Part shown: positions 33,475 through 42,663 of the stretch, in pieces
Position numbering within the stretch: position 1 is the first letter of the stretch
Layout: the number at the start of each line of letters is the position of its first letter
Assembly (NCBI RefSeq): GCF_030269445.1
Contig: NZ_BSTJ01000001.1
Location: forward strand, 1,265,898 to 1,329,897
Direction of reading: 5' to 3'
DNA length: 64,000 nt
Origin: Actinoallomurus iriomotensis
Lineage (GTDB): Bacteria; Actinomycetota; Actinomycetes; Streptosporangiales; Streptosporangiaceae
Position numbers and translations under genes: made by a program
Notes under the pieces: generated by a model
What the model was told of the DNA's origin: nothing
What the model saw: only the letters and a program-made list of their open reading frames with translations
Database searches by the model: none

Positions 33475-34386
33475 ATGACCGCTGTGAAACCGGCCGAATC
33501 CGACCACCCGATCGTCGTCACCGGCGCCACCGGCAAGCAGGGCGGCGCCACCGTACGGCGGCTGCTCGCCGAGGGGCGGCCGGTGCGCGCCCTGGTACGC
33601 GACACGACCGCACCCGCCGCTGCCGCCCTGGCCGAAGCCGGCGCCGAGCTCGTACGCGGTGACTTCGACGATCCGGCGAGCCTGCCGCCCGCGCTCGACG
33701 GCGCCGCCGCCCTGTTCGGCATCCCACCCGTGGCCTTCGGGCCGGCCGGGCCCGAGACCGACCTCGAAGTGGCCCGCGGCCGGGCGCTGATCGACGCGGC
33801 GGCCGCGGCAGGGATCGAGCAGGTGGTGTTCAGCACCGTCGCCTCGGCGTCGAGGGCGTCATTCGGCTCGGCGGGGAAGGCGCTGATCGAGGAGTACCTG
33901 CGCGACCACATCGCGCTGCCCACCGTGCTGCGCCCGGTCCGGTTCATGACCAACTATCTCGGCGTCGGGTCGAGGATCGACGGCATCTCCGGCGGCGTGC
34001 ACCGGCACCTGTTCCCACCGCACGAGCCCATGCAGGTCATCGCGCTGGAGGACGTCGCCGAGTTCGCCGCGCTCGCGTTCGCCGATCCGCCCCGGTTCGC
34101 CGGACGGACCCTGGAGCTCGCCGGTGACGAACCGACCCCGGTCGCGGCCGCCGCCGCGATCAGCGAGGCCACGGGCGTCCCGGTCCGGTACGAGCGGCTC
34201 ACCGACGACGAGGCCGCCGAGATCGGCCCGGAGGTCGCCGAGACCAGGAAGCGCTGGCAGGCCGGTCACCGCTGGCACGCCGACATCGAGGCACTGCGCG
34301 TGATCCACCCGGGACTGCGGACCCTCGCCGACTGGCTCACCGAGTCCGGCGCCGCGGCCCTGCGCGCCCACCTCACCACCGCCTGA
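33475..34386 (+). CDS. NmrA-like NAD(P)-binding protein
   Basis: The 303-residue protein has an N-terminal Rossmann motif VVTGATGKQGGATVRRLL. It continues with LVRGDFDDPASLPPALDG, GIEQVVFSTVASAS and LRPVRFMTNYL, typical of the NmrA/HSCARG atypical SDR family. Such proteins act as redox sensors or reductases. ATG 33475 was chosen; the frame is open upstream but overlaps the TetR gene. The divergent TetR gene probably regulated it. Confidence 0.9.
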   Translation: MTAVKPAESDHPIVVTGATGKQGGATVRRLLAEGRPVRALVRDTTAPAAAALAEAGAELVRGDFDDPASLPPALDGAAALFGIPPVAFGPAGPETDLEVARGRALIDAAAAAGIEQVVFSTVASASRASFGSAGKALIEEYLRDHIALPTVLRPVRFMTNYLGVGSRIDGISGGVHRHLFPPHEPMQVIALEDVAEFAALAFADPPRFAGRTLELAGDEPTPVAAAAAISEATGVPVRYERLTDDEAAEIGPEVAETRKRWQAGHRWHADIEALRVIHPGLRTLADWLTESGAAALRAHLTTA

Positions 34387-34406
34387 CCCCGGCGTCGGCC
34401 GGGGTC
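34385..34406. terminator. Hairpin directly after the NmrA-like gene
   Basis: GACCCCGGC (34385-34393) and GCCGGGGTC (34398-34406) form a perfect 9-bp stem with a 4-nt loop, beginning at the stop codon. A short A-rich stretch follows rather than T. Confidence 0.75.
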
Positions 34407-34451
34407 GAAAAGAGTTCGAGGTCCCTCGGCTCCGCCGGTAACCTCTCCGGA

Positions 34452-35327
34452 ATGTCCATCGAGGAGTACGCCGTCGCGGGTGCCGAGGACGGCCCGTACG
34501 CGATCACCACCGGTCCGGACGACGCGCTGTGGTTCACCATGGTGCACAGCGGCCGGATCGGGCGGCTCGTCCCCGGCGGCGAACCCGTGAGCCATCGGCT
34601 CGACCCGGCGTCCGGACCGACGATCATCGTCACCGGACCGGACGGCGCGCTCTGGTTCACCGAGTACCAGGCACACCGCATCGGACGCATCACGACCGAC
34701 GGCGAGATCACGGAGTTCCCGCTCCCGGCCACGGACCGCGGGCCGTTCGGCATCGCCGCGGGAGCGGACGGCGCGCTGTGGTTCACCGAGACCACCGCCG
34801 ACCGCATCGGCAGGATCACCGTCGACGGCGAGGTGACCGAGTTCCCGCTCCCGGTCACCGGCGCCTTCCCCTCGGCGATCACCGCCGGGCCCGACGGCGG
34901 CATGTGGTTCACCCTGAACCAGGGCAACGCGATCGGCCGCATCGGCATGGACGCGGAGATCACCCTGCACCCGCTGCCGACCGAGGCCGCCGCGCCGGTG
35001 GGCATCGCCGCGGGCCGGGACGGCGCGCTGTGGTTCGTGGAGATCGCCGCCGGCCAGATCGGCCGGATCCGCACCGACGGCGTGATCACGGAGTTTCCGC
35101 TGCCCGACCGGTCCGCCCGCCCGCACGCCATCACCCCCGGCGACGACGACGGCATGTGGTTCACCGAATGGGGCACCAACCGCGTCGGCTCGATCACCCC
35201 GGACGGCGCGATCGAGGTCCACGACCTGCCCACGCCCGGCTCAGAGCCGCACGGCATCACCCTCGGCCCGGACGGCGCACTGTGGACGGCACTCGAGATC
35301 GGCGCCCTCGCCCGGCTGACCGGCTGA
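34452..35327 (+). CDS. vgb: Virginiamycin B (streptogramin B) lyase homologue
   Basis: The 291-residue protein is a seven-bladed propeller with repeats of the form GPDGALWFTE and IGRIT-DGEITEFPLP. Vgb linearises type B streptogramins by Mg2+-dependent elimination. The active-site residues known in the staphylococcal enzyme have counterparts: the N-terminal Tyr (DGPYAIT), a His in RPHAIT, and the C-terminal EPHGIT with the following ALEIG glutamate. These suggest a competent enzyme, though many actinobacterial homologues are untested for resistance. ATG 34452 starts 65 bases after the NmrA-like gene, beyond the hairpin. Confidence 0.88.
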   Translation: MSIEEYAVAGAEDGPYAITTGPDDALWFTMVHSGRIGRLVPGGEPVSHRLDPASGPTIIVTGPDGALWFTEYQAHRIGRITTDGEITEFPLPATDRGPFGIAAGADGALWFTETTADRIGRITVDGEVTEFPLPVTGAFPSAITAGPDGGMWFTLNQGNAIGRIGMDAEITLHPLPTEAAAPVGIAAGRDGALWFVEIAAGQIGRIRTDGVITEFPLPDRSARPHAITPGDDDGMWFTEWGTNRVGSITPDGAIEVHDLPTPGSEPHGITLGPDGALWTALEIGALARLTG

Positions 35328-35361
35328 CGTCCGGGCCGGCGCACTCGTCGGCCAGGCGCCG

Positions 35362-36825
35362 TCAGGCGAGACGGTGGATATCGCCGTAGGCGCGGTAGAA
35401 ACCGCCGCGGCCGGACTCGCGCACCTCGGTGACGACGTAGCGAGCACCGCGCTCACGGATCCCCTTCGGGAACTGAACCCGCCAGCTCCGGTTGAATCCC
35501 GGGGAGACCACGCGGACCCGAAGGTGGCCGTGCTCTTCGAAGCACTCCACGACGATGCCCCCGCTGCTGTCGTCAACGACGTCGACGGTGGTCGACGGGG
35601 TGAGCGTCTCGACCATGGCCGGTGCCTTGACGTCGACGACGTCGGGGACCGAGCCCCGCTCCGCCGACCTGATGGCCTCCTCACTCGCGTCGACGCAGGC
35701 CAGTGAGCCGTCCGTGGTCACGATGTACAGGCGCTGGTCGTGGTACTGCATGGAGTAGGCGGCGCCGCAGCCGGTGCCGAGCTTCCACAGGCGCGTGCCC
35801 GCCTCGTCGAAGCAGTAGATCGACGCTTGGTTGTCCCCGGCGAAGACGTAGCGGCCGTCCTGTGCGGTCGCGCAGGAGAAGACCGGTGCGTCGCAGTCGT
35901 AGGTCTGCTCCCTGCCACCGTCCTTGCGCAGCCGTACGACCGTCCGGGTGGCGGTGCCCGCGTAGACCGTCGATCGCTCCTGCCAGCCGAAGAGCACCTG
36001 CCCGGTGGACTGGTGCCACAGCTCGTTGCCGGTACGCCAGTCATAGCTGGTGACACCGCCGCTGTGACCGTGGTGAACGGCGGCGGCGTCACAGCGCACC
36101 ATCCAGCCCGACGTCCCGCGGCCCTGCCGGCGCCACAGGAACTCGTCCTCGTGGTCGATCGCGACGACGCCACCGCCCGCGTCGGACACGCCGAGGATGC
36201 CATCGTGGATGTCGAGCCAGTAGATGTCGATGTCCGGGGAGATCTGGTAGGCCAGCCTGGGCACCTTTCCGGACAGGTCATAGACGTTGCCGTCGTCGCA
36301 GCCCGCGTAGAGCCAGGCGTCGTCGGCGACGATGCACTTCACCCCGTCGGGCAGCCGGACCTGCTGCACCACCTGGGCGTCGTGCGTCAACGACGTGATC
36401 ACACCGGCCTCGTTGCCCACCATGCACAGCCGGTCATCGATGAAGATCCCGAACGCCGCGGAGCCCGAGGCGTACCGCCACAGGACCGGAGCCCGTCGCG
36501 TCGCCGCGCGGCCGACCGGAGCCGACGCGCCACCGGCCTGGGCGCTCATGACCTGTCGCCGGGAAACGCTCCGCTTTTTCCGGGCTCCGCGTACGGCGGG
36601 GGTGTAGCCCTTACGTACCTTTTCCCCGATCTTCTTCGAGGCCATCTCCTTCGCCTTCGCCTCATCGGGGAACGTGCTGGCCTTCCGCTGCCCGGCGTCG
36701 CCGATTCGGCCGTACCGGATGGTCATCGTCGTGCCGTCGACCGTGACCTCGTAGAACTTGTGCGCTCTACCGCCCTCTTCGGAAAGTTCGAGATAGGTGG
36801 TCTCTTGGGTCGTTTCCACGGACAT
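35362..36825 (-). CDS. WGR domain fused to a PQQ-like beta-propeller
   Basis: ATG 36825 follows GGAAGG; the protein is 487 residues. The N-terminal WGR domain (YLELSEEGGRAHKFYEVTV, MTIRYGRIGDAGQRKASTF) resembles those of PARP and MolR proteins, where WGR binds nucleic acid ends. A basic linker (GARKKRSVSRR) leads to a PQQ/quinoprotein-like propeller with repeats such as FSCATAQDGRYVFAGDNQ and YCFDEAGTRLWKL. There is no signal peptide, so it is not a periplasmic dehydrogenase. Its function is unknown; DNA- or RNA-associated scaffolding is a guess. Confidence 0.8.
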   Translation of the reverse strand: MSVETTQETTYLELSEEGGRAHKFYEVTVDGTTMTIRYGRIGDAGQRKASTFPDEAKAKEMASKKIGEKVRKGYTPAVRGARKKRSVSRRQVMSAQAGGASAPVGRAATRRAPVLWRYASGSAAFGIFIDDRLCMVGNEAGVITSLTHDAQVVQQVRLPDGVKCIVADDAWLYAGCDDGNVYDLSGKVPRLAYQISPDIDIYWLDIHDGILGVSDAGGGVVAIDHEDEFLWRRQGRGTSGWMVRCDAAAVHHGHSGGVTSYDWRTGNELWHQSTGQVLFGWQERSTVYAGTATRTVVRLRKDGGREQTYDCDAPVFSCATAQDGRYVFAGDNQASIYCFDEAGTRLWKLGTGCGAAYSMQYHDQRLYIVTTDGSLACVDASEEAIRSAERGSVPDVVDVKAPAMVETLTPSTTVDVVDDSSGGIVVECFEEHGHLRVRVVSPGFNRSWRVQFPKGIRERGARYVVTEVRESGRGGFYRAYGDIHRLA

Positions 36826-36923
36826 CGGACCTTCCAAAGGGGGCGGGAGACGAGGGCGCGAGAAGGCGAACAAGCGTCGCCTTTCAGATCGACATCCCAA
36901 ACCGTACAAGCCGGGTACGACAT

Positions 36924-37883
36924 TTACCTTCTGAAGTGCGGACCGACGATCGCGCCCGCGTCACCCACCTGGCCGAGCGTTCGCTCCGCTATTTCGCGGA
37001 AGGCGGTGACCAGGGGGTTGTGGTCATTGGCGTGGGTGACGACCACGACCTGGCACGGGTCGATCCCCGTGATGGGAATGGTGGCGAGGTCGTCGCGTAG
37101 GGTGCTGCGCCGGTCGCCCGCGGGCAGAATGGCGATGGAATGGCCGCCCGCGACGAGTTCGAGCTTGTCCTCGAAGCTGTCGTCGGCGCTGGGACCGGCC
37201 GGTGTGGTGCCGCCGGGGCCTGGTCCGAGGGGCCGGGGCGTACTCCAGATCGTCGGTGTGCTGGTGCAGGCGACGAGCTCCTCGTCGGTGAGGTCGTCGA
37301 TGCCGATGGACTCCTTGCCCGCCAGGCGATGCGAAAGCGGCATGACGACGACCCGCGGCTCCTCGTAGAGCACGGTCACGCGAAGATGGTCCGCTTCGAA
37401 CGGGAGCGGCAGCCGGGCGACGAGCACGTCCACCTGACGCTGCGGGAGGGCGTGAGTGTCCTTCCAGTCCAGATGGCGGGTACGGACCTGGGCGTCGGGA
37501 TGGCGACGGCGCAGCTCCCCCACCGCCGGGGTGACCACCAGATCCGCGACGTACCCGATGGTGATCGCCCGCGGTGGCGCGGCGGCACGCGCGGTGAGCG
37601 CCGCCTGGTTCGCCGCCCGCAGCAGTGCCCGCGCCTGCGGCAGGAACGCCTGGCCCGCCTCGGTGAGGCGGCTGCCCTGCGGGGTGCGATCGAACAGGCG
37701 CACCCCCAGCTGGTCCTCCAGGCGCTGGATCTGGCGGCTGAGGGACGGCTGAGCCACGTGCAGTGCGGCGGCCGCCCGGCCGAAGTTCAGGTGCTCCGCC
37801 ACGACCGTGAAGTACCGCACCAGCCGCAGCTCGAGGTCCAGGCGGAGGTCGGGCCCCGCGGGTGGCGAGGGATCGTCGGGCAC
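36924..37883 (-). CDS. LysR-family regulator
   Basis: The 319-residue protein has the LysR helix-turn-helix LVRYFTVVAEHLNFGRAAAA with LHVAQPSLSRQIQRLEDQLG near residues 20-60. A periplasmic-binding-protein-like effector domain with ITIGYVADLVVTP follows. It is divergent from the SDR gene across about 90 bp, the usual arrangement for a LysR activator and its target. Confidence 0.92.
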   Translation of the reverse strand: MPDDPSPPAGPDLRLDLELRLVRYFTVVAEHLNFGRAAAALHVAQPSLSRQIQRLEDQLGVRLFDRTPQGSRLTEAGQAFLPQARALLRAANQAALTARAAAPPRAITIGYVADLVVTPAVGELRRRHPDAQVRTRHLDWKDTHALPQRQVDVLVARLPLPFEADHLRVTVLYEEPRVVVMPLSHRLAGKESIGIDDLTDEELVACTSTPTIWSTPRPLGPGPGGTTPAGPSADDSFEDKLELVAGGHSIAILPAGDRRSTLRDDLATIPITGIDPCQVVVVTHANDHNPLVTAFREIAERTLGQVGDAGAIVGPHFRR

Positions 37884-37974
37884 GCATCCAGCCTACGTCG
37901 TCATACGCCGGCCGCATGACGAGGTGCGGAACAGGTCTTGGACAGTGATCTTGGATTGTCATTGACTGTTTCGC

Positions 37975-38718
37975 ATGGGCAAATACGAAGGAAAGAACAT
38001 CGTTGTCACGGGCGGCAGCAGTGGCTTCGGTTTCACGACGGCGAAGCTTCTGGTGGACGGCGGAGCGCGCGTTCTGATCACCGGACGCGACGAGAGCGCG
38101 CTCGACTCCGCACGCGAACGGCTCGGCGAAAACGCCGTTTCCATCCGGAGCGACACGGCGTCGCTTTCCGACATCGACGCTCTCGCCGATCGCGCGAAAA
38201 GGGAATTCGGCACCCTCGACGCCCTTTTCGTGAACGCCGGCATCACCCGGTTCATGCCTTTCGAGGCGATGACCGAGGAGGTGTACGACGAGCTGTTCGC
38301 GATCAACACCAAGGGCGCCTACTTCACCGTGCAGAAGCTCGTCCCGCTGCTGAGTGAGGGCAGCGGCGTCGTCCTCACCACCTCGGTCGCGAACGTCAAG
38401 GGCATTCCGATGATCAGTGCCTACTCCGCCGGCAAGGCCGCCCTGCGTTCCATGACCCGTAGCCTCGCCCGCGAGCTGCTCCCCCGGAAGATCCGCGTCA
38501 ACGCGATCAGTCCCGGCCCCATCGACACGGGAATCCTGGACAGGTCCATGCCGAAAGAGGCCGCCGAGCAGACCAAGGCGCAGATGACCGCGGACAACCC
38601 CATGCTGCGTTTCGGCGACCCCGAAGAGATCGCCAAGGCGGTCGAATTTCTGGCGTTCGACGCGACTTACACCACCGGCGCCGAGCTCGCCGTGGACGGA
38701 GGCGCCTCTCAGCTCTGA
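37975..38718 (+). CDS. Short-chain dehydrogenase/reductase
   Basis: The 247-residue classical SDR has the cofactor motif TGGSSGFG, NAG at FVNAGITRF, a catalytic Ser in LTTSVANVKG and Tyr/Lys in SAYSAGKAA. The C-terminus ends TYTTGAELAVDGGAS. The Arg following TG in ITGRDES suggests NADPH preference. It is probably regulated by the divergent LysR protein. The substrate is not deducible. Confidence 0.93.
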   Translation: MGKYEGKNIVVTGGSSGFGFTTAKLLVDGGARVLITGRDESALDSARERLGENAVSIRSDTASLSDIDALADRAKREFGTLDALFVNAGITRFMPFEAMTEEVYDELFAINTKGAYFTVQKLVPLLSEGSGVVLTTSVANVKGIPMISAYSAGKAALRSMTRSLARELLPRKIRVNAISPGPIDTGILDRSMPKEAAEQTKAQMTADNPMLRFGDPEEIAKAVEFLAFDATYTTGAELAVDGGASQL

Positions 38719-38837
38719 GCCCGGCTGGGGCGCTCATTCCGTACCCGAACATGGAAAAGCGGCGCACCGGTCTCACCGCGGGCGGCGTCTCACAACGCCT
38801 CACGGCCCTACGCGCCGCCAGGTTCCTCGCCGGCTGT

Positions 38838-39437
38838 TCAGGGAAGGGCCAGCCATTCGAGCCAGGGACCGCCCAGGAGCAGGTCGGCCATCCGACGATA
38901 ACCGCCGGCGCGGGGGTGAGCGCCGTCATTGGCCATGGCCTCGGTGGTCCAAGTTGAGTCGTGGGCGAGTTCTTCGGTGACCGCGACGAACGGCACCTCT
39001 CTCCGCAGGCACAGCCCCGCCATCTCGTCGGCGAGTTCCCGAGTGCGTCGCAGGTGGCCGGCGCCCGCGTCGACGACCGGCGGCGGGCCGACGACCAGCG
39101 CGGAGATCTCCTGGCGCCTGCTCTCCTCCAGCACCGCCGTGAGGTTCTCCAGGCAGCGCGCCGGGTCGACGCGGAGAGCTCCGTCCTCCTCGACCATGTC
39201 GTTGCTCCCGAAGGAGACGACCAGGCGGTTGTCGGCGTCGGGCTTCGTCCGGGGAAGGACCTCCCGCTGGCAACGGCGCAGGACGTCCTCGGACGTCTCC
39301 CGCCGGATCCCCAGGTTGAACGCCGTGACCTCGCCGGGAGTCCGCTGCAGCACCCTCCCGACCCAGCCCAGATATTCCGGATCCCCGATGCCCTGGACGA
39401 AAGAGTCACCGATGAAACAGATCCGTACGTCCTTCAT
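38838..39437 (-). CDS. SGNH/GDSL hydrolase
   Basis: The 199-residue protein has block I ICFIGDSFVQGIG, block III FGSNDMVEED and block V DGAHPRAGG. These supply the Ser, oxyanion Asn and Asp/His of SGNH esterases. There is no signal peptide, so it is cytoplasmic. ATG 39437 overlaps the preceding gene's stop (39434-39436) as ATGA. I saw nothing notable in the 119 bases between this gene and the convergent SDR gene. Confidence 0.9.
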   Translation of the reverse strand: MKDVRICFIGDSFVQGIGDPEYLGWVGRVLQRTPGEVTAFNLGIRRETSEDVLRRCQREVLPRTKPDADNRLVVSFGSNDMVEEDGALRVDPARCLENLTAVLEESRRQEISALVVGPPPVVDAGAGHLRRTRELADEMAGLCLRREVPFVAVTEELAHDSTWTTEAMANDGAHPRAGGYRRMADLLLGGPWLEWLALP

Positions 39438-40288
39438 CGGCCGGCCGGCCCCGACCAGATGATCGAAACGATCCGGAGAGCCGCCGCCGCGAGGCGCCGG
39501 TCGCCGTCGACGCGGGCGCGTTCGGCCGCCTGTTCGGGCGTGATGCCGCGGGTGCACAGCCGCCAGGTCGTGTCGACGTCCAGTTCGAGCCGCGCGGCGG
39601 GCCGGGGATGCGGTCCGCGTCGCAGCCGCCAGCGGTCCGGGCCGCGCGTGCAGGTCCAGTCTCCGCCGCCGGGTCCGGTGACGGTCAGCTGGAAGCCGGT
39701 GCCCTGCGGCGCGGCCACGTCGCGCAACGTATACGGCAGGCCCCGCAGGAAGGTCTCGATGACCGGACCGACGTAGTGCGGGTCGGTGAGCCCGGGCCGG
39801 CCGGTGGCCTCGCAGATCTGCTGCTGGTGCGTCCAGAACTCGGTGTACTCGCGGGCGACGTCCAGCCAGTACGGGTGCGGCTCGGGCCCGGCCCAGCGCA
39901 CCGGGCCGCCCAAGGCGTCCAGGTCGACGGTCCGCCAGAACGCGATGATCTGGTCCGCGACGGCCGCCAGCAGCTCGACGAGCAACGGAGGGCTGATGCG
40001 GCGTGCGGCGTCGACCCACGCGTCGTTGATGCGGTCGAGGAAGACGGGGAACGCCTCGCCGTCTCGTGGATGCAGCGCGTGGAAGCCGTCACGGTGGATG
40101 GACAGGCGGCCGACGTGGTCGCCGAGCACGTGCGCGGCGACGTCTTTGACGCTCCAGCCGGGACAGACCGTCGGCCGGTCCCACTCGTCGCCGTCGAGCC
40201 GTCGCAGCAGATCGATGAACGCGGCCTGCTGCTCGGCGAACACGGGCCGGAGGTCGACGGGCGGTCCCAGCCACGAGGTGTCGGTCAT
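39434..40288 (-). CDS. Maleylpyruvate isomerase-family (DinB-like) protein
   Basis: ATG 40288 has CAGGAGAAG upstream, giving 284 residues. The N-terminal DinB/MPI metal-binding helix bundle is seen in CPGWSVKDVAAHVLGDHVGR and the C-terminal SCP2-like part in WTCTRGPDRWRLRRG. Family members are mycothiol-dependent isomerases or transferases, fitting an actinobacterial host. It is coupled to the GDSL hydrolase. The precise reaction is unknown. Confidence 0.85.
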   Translation of the reverse strand: MTDTSWLGPPVDLRPVFAEQQAAFIDLLRRLDGDEWDRPTVCPGWSVKDVAAHVLGDHVGRLSIHRDGFHALHPRDGEAFPVFLDRINDAWVDAARRISPPLLVELLAAVADQIIAFWRTVDLDALGGPVRWAGPEPHPYWLDVAREYTEFWTHQQQICEATGRPGLTDPHYVGPVIETFLRGLPYTLRDVAAPQGTGFQLTVTGPGGGDWTCTRGPDRWRLRRGPHPRPAARLELDVDTTWRLCTRGITPEQAAERARVDGDRRLAAAALRIVSIIWSGPAGR

Positions 40289-40351
40289 CGCTTCTCCTGG
40301 ATGTCTCGCCTGACGGGGAACGCGTCGCGGCCAGGGCGCGTCCGTCTGAAC

Positions 40352-40939
40352 ATGGCCGCATACGCGCATCCTTCGCCGCATCCTGCCGCGTCCGACCTCC
40401 GCCCGCGACGCCTTTGGTACGTGGTCGCGGCGCTGATCCTGGTGGCCGGCCTGGCGACCGCCGCCGTGATCTTCTTCAGGCTGGTCTCCGGGGCGGGGCC
40501 GACGCGGACCTTCGGCCCCGGTGAGACGGTGACCGTTCACCTGAACAAGGACCCGCGGCCCGGCTTCTACGTCACCGACGCGGGCTCCCCCGACGACCGG
40601 TGTTACGCCCGCGACTCGGCCGGACGAGGGTTCGCGGCCGAGCCGATCTCCGGCACCGCCACCATCACCGAGAACGGCACCCGCTGGCACGTCCTGTCGC
40701 ACTTGCGCCTGCCGGCCGACGGCACCTACCAGGTCGGCTGCGCCCCCACCTCCGCCAGTGCCGGTGTGCGGTACGGCATCGGCACCCCACCTGGCGCGGG
40801 CCGGATGGTGGGAGACATCTTCGCCGTGATCCTGATCCCGATGGCCGCGTTCGCGGCCGCCATCGTGATCATCATCGTCGTCACCGTACGGCGCTCCTCA
40901 CACCGCCGCCGCCTGACCCCGCCGCCCAGGCCGTTCTGA
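40352..40939 (+). CDS. Membrane protein with extracellular domain, unknown function
   Basis: The 195-residue protein has one N-terminal helix (LWYVVAALILVAGLATAAVIFF) and one C-terminal helix (IFAVILIPMAAFAAAIVIIIVV). Between them is an extracytoplasmic domain of about 100 residues containing two Cys (DDRCYARD and VGCAPTSA) that may pair. The tail is basic. I do not recognise the family. It is divergent from the MPI-like gene and converges on the importer cluster. Confidence 0.7.
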   Translation: MAAYAHPSPHPAASDLRPRRLWYVVAALILVAGLATAAVIFFRLVSGAGPTRTFGPGETVTVHLNKDPRPGFYVTDAGSPDDRCYARDSAGRGFAAEPISGTATITENGTRWHVLSHLRLPADGTYQVGCAPTSASAGVRYGIGTPPGAGRMVGDIFAVILIPMAAFAAAIVIIIVVTVRRSSHRRRLTPPPRPF

Positions 40940-40959
40940 ACTCCGCCCGGAGAAAACGC

Positions 40960-40996
40960 GGGGCGGGCGCGGTGGTCGATCCACCGTGCCCGCCCC
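40960..40996. terminator. Strong bidirectional hairpin between convergent genes
   Basis: A 16-bp stem with one mismatch: GGGGCGGGCGCGGTGG (40960-40975) pairs with CCACCGTGCCCGCCCC (40981-40996) around TCGAT. It lies between the membrane protein stop and the binding-protein stop of the convergent importer operon. Confidence 0.85.
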
Positions 40997-41017
40997 GGGT
41001 TCAGGCGATCGAGCGCG

Positions 41018-41947
41018 TCAGCCGAGGCCGGCCTTGCTCAGCCAGTCCTTCGCGACGGTGTCCGCGTCGTCCTTGTCGGAGACCACGCGCGTCATCATGG
41101 CGAGCAGGTCCTGAGTGGTCAGCTTGGCCGAGACGGCGTTGAGCGCGGCCTGCGCGTTCGCGTCGACACCGGACTTGTAGACGAGCGGCGTGACGTTCTG
41201 CGCGCTGAAGACGTTCTGCGGGTCCTGGAGCACCACGAACTTGTTCGCCGAGATCGTCGGGTCGGTGGTGAACAGGTCGGCCGCCTGGATCGTGTTGTTC
41301 TTCAGCAGCTTGACCAGCGTGGTCTGGGCGTTGGCGTCGAACGGCTGGAACTTCTTGAACTTCAGGCCGTACTTCTTCTCCAGCCCGACCAGGCCCTGCT
41401 CACGGGTCTTGAACTCCGACGGGCCGCCGATCGTCACCTGGCCGGCCGCCGACTTGAGGTCGGCGATCGACTTGAGGTTGTACTTCTGTGCGGTCTGCGG
41501 GTTGACCGTCACCGAGTCCTTGTCCTCGGCCTGGGAGGAGTCGAGGATCGCCAGGGTCGCGGGGAGCTTGGCCTTGAGGGCGGCGTTGACGTCGGCGGTC
41601 GTCACGGCGGTGCTGGTCTTGTCGACCGAGGTCGTCAGCAGGGCGCCGTTGTACTCCGGCATCACGGTGATGGCGCCGGACTTGACCTGGTCGTAGTAGA
41701 CCTCGCGGCTGCCGATGTTGAACTTCCTGGTGACCTTGACGCCCTTGGCCTCCAGCGCCTGGGCGTACAGCTCACCGAGGAGCTGGCTCTCGGGGAAGTT
41801 CGCCGAGCCGACGACGACGTTGGCGCCGCCGGCGGGCTTCTGGTTCAGGGGGTTGTCGCTGCCGCCCTTGTCGCTGCTGCCGCCGCAGGCGCTGAGGGCC
41901 AGCGCGGCGACGACGCCGAGGACGGCGCCACGGACTATCCGGATCAT
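41018..41947 (-). CDS. Quaternary-amine ABC importer 2, substrate-binding lipoprotein
   Basis: ATG 41947 has GAGGAAG upstream. The signal peptide ends in lipobox LSAC with Cys21. The mature OpuAC-type domain contains VGSANFPESQLLGELYAQAL, VMPEYNGALL, EDKDSVTV and VFSAQNVTPLVYKSG. This is the same subtype as the ectodomain of the kinase at 18096-19988 and differs from the binding protein at 13725-14678. It is the last gene of the operon ATPase, permease, permease, binding protein. The ligand could be glycine betaine or a larger trimethylammonium amino acid; see the adjacent lyase. Confidence 0.9.
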   Translation of the reverse strand: MIRIVRGAVLGVVAALALSACGGSSDKGGSDNPLNQKPAGGANVVVGSANFPESQLLGELYAQALEAKGVKVTRKFNIGSREVYYDQVKSGAITVMPEYNGALLTTSVDKTSTAVTTADVNAALKAKLPATLAILDSSQAEDKDSVTVNPQTAQKYNLKSIADLKSAAGQVTIGGPSEFKTREQGLVGLEKKYGLKFKKFQPFDANAQTTLVKLLKNNTIQAADLFTTDPTISANKFVVLQDPQNVFSAQNVTPLVYKSGVDANAQAALNAVSAKLTTQDLLAMMTRVVSDKDDADTVAKDWLSKAGLG

Positions 41948-41976
41948 TTTCTGTCTTCCTCTTCTCATCCGAGGTC

Positions 41977-42663
41977 TTACGAGGTGCGGGACGAACCGCG
42001 CAGGCCCGGGGACACGAGCGCTCTCCGGAGTCCGATGAACGCGACCTGCACAATGACGGCCAGGAGCACAACCAGTACTGAACCACCCACCACTGACGGA
42101 TAGTCCTTACGCGAGAGCCCGTCGACGATGTAGCGGCCGAGGCCGCCGATGCCCGCGTACGCCGCGATGGTCGCCGTGGCGACGACCTGGATCGCCGCCG
42201 TGCGCAGGCCCAGGAGGATGAGCGGCATGGCGACCGGGATCTCGGCCTTGAGCAGGACGCCGGGGCCCTTCATGCCCATCCCCTCGGCGGCGTCCTTGAT
42301 GTCGGCGTCGACGCCGCGGATGCCCTCGTACGTGTTGACGAGGATCGGCGGCATGGCGAGCGCGATCAGCGGAATGATCACCGGGGTGAGGCCGATCGAG
42401 GTGACGGTCACCACCAGCAGGAGCAGACCCAGCGTGGGCACGGCGCGCGCGAGGTTGGCGAAGCTGACGACGAGGAAGCCGCCGCGGCCGGTGTGGCCGA
42501 CGAGCGCGCCGAGCGGCAGGGCGATCACGGCGGCGATGACCAGGGCGAGCGCGCTGTAGCCGAGGTGTTCGAGCAGGCGGTGGGGGATGCCGTCGGAGCC
42601 GCTCCAGTGCGCGGAGGCGGTGAGCCAGTTCCAGGCGGCGTTGATCTGGTCGGTGAGGTTCAT
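41977..42663 (-). CDS. Quaternary-amine ABC importer 2, permease B
   Basis: The 228-residue protein is an OpuC/YehY-like permease with helices such as ALALVIAAVIALPLGALVG. The coupling loop is VDADIKDAAEGMGMKGPGVLLKAEIPVAMPLILLG. ATG 42663 overlaps the stop of permease A (42660-42662) as ATGA. The two permeases are tightly coupled, implying a heterodimer. Confidence 0.9.
   Translation of the reverse strand: MNLTDQINAAWNWLTASAHWSGSDGIPHRLLEHLGYSALALVIAAVIALPLGALVGHTGRGGFLVVSFANLARAVPTLGLLLLVVTVTSIGLTPVIIPLIALAMPPILVNTYEGIRGVDADIKDAAEGMGMKGPGVLLKAEIPVAMPLILLGLRTAAIQVVATATIAAYAGIGGLGRYIVDGLSRKDYPSVVGGSVLVVLLAVIVQVAFIGLRRALVSPGLRGSSRTS

Noticed and set aside
38719-38837. Possible terminator or small gene between the SDR and GDSL genes.
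   Set aside because: No stable inverted repeat or coding pattern is visible.
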